Shown in pieces: positions 61,101 to 64,000 of a stretch of DNA of 64,000 nucleotides. Source of the DNA: Leucobacter salsicius M1-8 (GTDB taxonomy: Bacteria; Actinomycetota; Actinomycetes; Actinomycetales; Microbacteriaceae); assembly GCF_000350525.1 (NCBI RefSeq), contig NZ_AOCN01000022.1, forward strand, positions 124,001-188,000, given 5' to 3'. Positions within the stretch are counted from its first letter, which is position 1. The number at the start of each line of letters is the position of its first letter. The notes beneath the pieces are model-generated. The model worked only from the letters and a program-made list of their open reading frames with translations. It was not told the origin of the DNA and did not search any database. The position numbers and the translations under genes were made by a program.

Positions 61101-61523
61101 ATGACCAAGCAAGTGTTCGTCAATTTCGCTACCGATGACCTCGAGCGATCCGAGGCGTTCTATGTCGCAATTGGCTGCGAGATTAACCCACTGTTTAGCG
61201 ATGACAACGCTAAGTGTGCAGTTTGGAGCGAGGAAATCTTCTTCATGCTGCTGACGCGCGAGTTCTTTTCCACCTTCACCAAGAAGCAGGTGCCCAACGC
61301 CCGCGAAGTGGCGCAGGTGCTCGTCGCACTTTCGCTGGATTCGCGGGACGAGGTGGACAAGGTGCTCGCGGCCGGGCTCGCGGCTGGCGGAGCCGAGCCG
61401 GTTCCCGCGCAGGAACTCGGATTCATGTACTCACGCGATCTCGAAGATCCCGACGGCAACGTGCTCGAGTTCGTCTATATGGACCCGGCAGCTGCCGCAG
61501 ACGGCCCGCCCGACATGGCCTAG
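61101..61523 (+). CDS. VOC-family protein, glyoxalase-like
   Basis: 140 residues from the ATG at 61101, with GGAGG just upstream; an in-frame ATG at 61053 lacks this signal. One VOC domain: 'VFVNFATDDLERSEAFYVAI', 'EIFFMLLTREFFSTFTKKQ' and the closing 'RDLEDPDGNVLEFVYMDP', where E and Y/D are typical ligand or dimer positions. The 'MTKQVFVNFATDDLERSEAF' start is characteristic of the family often annotated as glyoxalase or extradiol-dioxygenase-like; no activity is certain. It lies between hisS and eno. Confidence 0.85.
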   Translation: MTKQVFVNFATDDLERSEAFYVAIGCEINPLFSDDNAKCAVWSEEIFFMLLTREFFSTFTKKQVPNAREVAQVLVALSLDSRDEVDKVLAAGLAAGGAEPVPAQELGFMYSRDLEDPDGNVLEFVYMDPAAAADGPPDMA

Positions 61524-61603
61524 AAGCGATCACAAACCGCGCAAAAGTACGCGGGATCCCGCCAATTTGTGTGCCACGCCTCAGGCTCTCGGGCGCGACA
61601 CCC

Positions 61604-62986
<1,383 letters not shown>

Positions 62987-63027
62987 TCGCCTAAGCACAC
63001 CTAGCACGCACACACGACAGGAGCACG

Positions 63028-63486
63028 GTGAAGCGCTGGACTGAAGACATTAGGGCCTGGGCCTCGAGTCTGAAGATCAGTGGTTTCACCGTGCTCGTTG
63101 TCGTGTTGGTGATCGGCGGCGGGATCATTGTGAGCCCGAGCCTGTCGACGTTTGTGGCGCAGCAGCGCGAGATCGCTGAGCTGCGCCAGAGCGTCGCCGA
63201 ACATCGCGAGGCAGTCGACGAGATTGATGCCGAGCGCGCAAAGTGGAAGGATCCGGTGTACATCAGGTCGCAGGCCCGCGACCGGCTGTACTACGTGCTT
63301 CCGGGGGAGACCCAGCTCAACGTGATCGACGACATCGTGATGCCCGTCGAGCCCAATGAAGAAACGAACGCTGAGCTCTCGCGCACCGAAACCAACTGGG
63401 CTCGCTCGCTCGCCGCGTCGTTTGTCGCCGCGGGCGTCGCCCCCACCCCAGACCCAGAATCAACACCGAAGGATCCGCAGCAATGA
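63028..63486 (+). CDS. FtsB/DivIC-family septum formation initiator
   Basis: 152 residues, GTG start with ACAGGAGCA upstream. A short cytoplasmic tail, one membrane helix (about 18-40: 'GFTVLVVVLVIGGGIIVSP') and a coiled coil ('EIAELRQSVAEHREAVDEID') are followed by the FtsB/DivIC signature 'DPVYIRSQARDRLYYVLPGE'. The C-terminus is an extended Pro/Glu/Thr-rich tail. It is a bitopic divisome protein that works with FtsQ and FtsL. The stop overlaps the DUF501 start by four bases. Confidence 0.9.
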   Translation: MKRWTEDIRAWASSLKISGFTVLVVVLVIGGGIIVSPSLSTFVAQQREIAELRQSVAEHREAVDEIDAERAKWKDPVYIRSQARDRLYYVLPGETQLNVIDDIVMPVEPNEETNAELSRTETNWARSLAASFVAAGVAPTPDPESTPKDPQQ

Positions 63487-63974
63487 GCCGCCCACCGTAT
63501 GACGCCCCCACTCCCGCAGACATTGAAGCGGTCAGCGCACAGCTCGCCCGCGAGGCCCGCGGAGTCGTGGGCATTGCCGCACGCACCTCGGCTGGCGAGC
63601 CGACCGTTGTGGCCACGGCGCCGCGCCTGCCCGACGGATCGCCGTTCCCCACGTTCTACTACCTGAGCCACCCCGAGGCCGTAGCTGCGGCGTCACGTCT
63701 CGAAGCAGTTGGTGTCATGAACGAGTTCAATGACATGTTGGCCGAGGACGAAGACATGCGCGCGCAGTATCAGCTGGCGCACGAGGCATACATTGCCGAC
63801 CGCGACAGCGTCGGCGAGGTGCCCGAGCTTGCGGGTATCAGTGCGGGCGGCATGCCCACTCGCGTAAAGTGCCTGCACGCGCTTATGGGGCACGCCCTCG
63901 CGGCCGGCCCAGGAGTGAACCCGATCGGGGATCTGGCACTCGAGCGCTGCGGTTGGAGCCCCAACGCAAGCTAA
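63483..63974 (+). CDS. DUF501-domain protein
   Basis: 163 residues. The DUF501 core is visible: 'VVATAPRLPDGSPFPTFYYL' at about residue 40 and the family end motif 'PTRVKCLHALMGHALAAGPG', with Cys-Leu-His, then 'NPIGDLALE'. These proteins are found across Actinobacteria after the eno-FtsB pair; the function is unknown, probably a small cytoplasmic protein tied to cell envelope or division. The start overlaps FtsB by four bases. The usual ppx gene would begin beyond the right edge, of which only 26 bases are seen. Confidence 0.92.
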   Translation: MSRPPYDAPTPADIEAVSAQLAREARGVVGIAARTSAGEPTVVATAPRLPDGSPFPTFYYLSHPEAVAAASRLEAVGVMNEFNDMLAEDEDMRAQYQLAHEAYIADRDSVGEVPELAGISAGGMPTRVKCLHALMGHALAAGPGVNPIGDLALERCGWSPNAS

Positions 63975-64000
63975 TTATTTCGTCTCGACATAGAAATTGT

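Noticed and set aside
63483-64000. Loss of ppx from the eno-FtsB-DUF501 neighbourhood
   Set aside because: Only 26 bases follow the DUF501 stop, so the gene may simply lie beyond the window; the Ppx/GppA gene at 47144 does not prove relocation.

Overview
The window is G+C-rich chromosomal DNA from an actinomycete, most likely a member of the Microbacteriaceae (Leucobacter-like; this placement is inference). The reasons are the strongly G/C-biased third codon positions, the eno - FtsB/DivIC - DUF501 gene order at the right end, a Ski2-type helicase with a DUF3516-like C-terminus, a TM0106-type nuclease/helicase, a PucR regulator and a DUF4349 lipoprotein. I see no phage, insertion sequence, integrase or CRISPR array. 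The window holds 46 protein genes that I can support, one tRNA and several hairpin terminators.

Layout. Positions 1-10.8 kb are catabolic and transport genes: a ThDP-dependent enzyme running off the left edge, an IclR regulator, a MobA/phenol-hydroxylase-like FAD monooxygenase, then an amine-utilisation set (aldehyde dehydrogenase divergent from an APC permease that overlaps a flavin amine oxidase), a DUF4349 lipoprotein and an MFS transporter. Positions 11.0-24.6 kb form a distinct, visibly less G+C-rich block. It contains a secreted and membrane-anchored von Willebrand A protein, a 1152-residue tubulin/FtsZ-like protein, two large membrane proteins that I cannot assign, a zinc-ribbon plus HExxH metallopeptidase and a membrane-anchored HNH nuclease. 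This is the most interesting part of the window. It looks like a multi-component envelope or membrane-remodelling machine, related to but apparently richer than the vWA-associated tubulin-like systems predicted by comparative genomics.

Positions 24.6-32 kb carry nucleic-acid enzymes: a DEAD-box helicase with an RGG-like tail, an unusual GNAT-AAA+ fusion, a RecB-like nuclease / RNase H-like / SF1 helicase fusion and a small deaminase. Positions 32-44.4 kb hold a lipoprotein, an aminotransferase, a PucR-controlled group (PucR, APC permease, unknown coupled gene, zinc alcohol dehydrogenase), alanine dehydrogenase divergent from an Lrp regulator, a CPA1 antiporter and an EamA exporter. Positions 44.5-54.8 kb hold the Ski2-like helicase, a Ppx/GppA phosphatase, a LysR regulator divergent from an Orn/Lys/Arg-type decarboxylase, an APC permease coupled to a UspA protein, and a LysA-type decarboxylase. 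Positions 54.8-64 kb hold two VOC proteins, tRNA-Gln(CUG), a pair of secreted/surface proteins (one with an LSRTG sortase-like tail), hisS, eno, an FtsB/DivIC protein and a DUF501 protein.

Three separate groups pair an APC permease with an enzyme of amine, aldehyde or basic-amino-acid metabolism (5-9 kb, 34-39 kb, 48-55 kb), each near its own candidate regulator or operator, so this strain appears geared to amine and amino-acid turnover. A repeated intergenic element, a CAGGCCCCAG-cored hairpin flanked by a GATCCGGATCAAAC-type box, closes two convergent gene pairs more than 50 kb apart.
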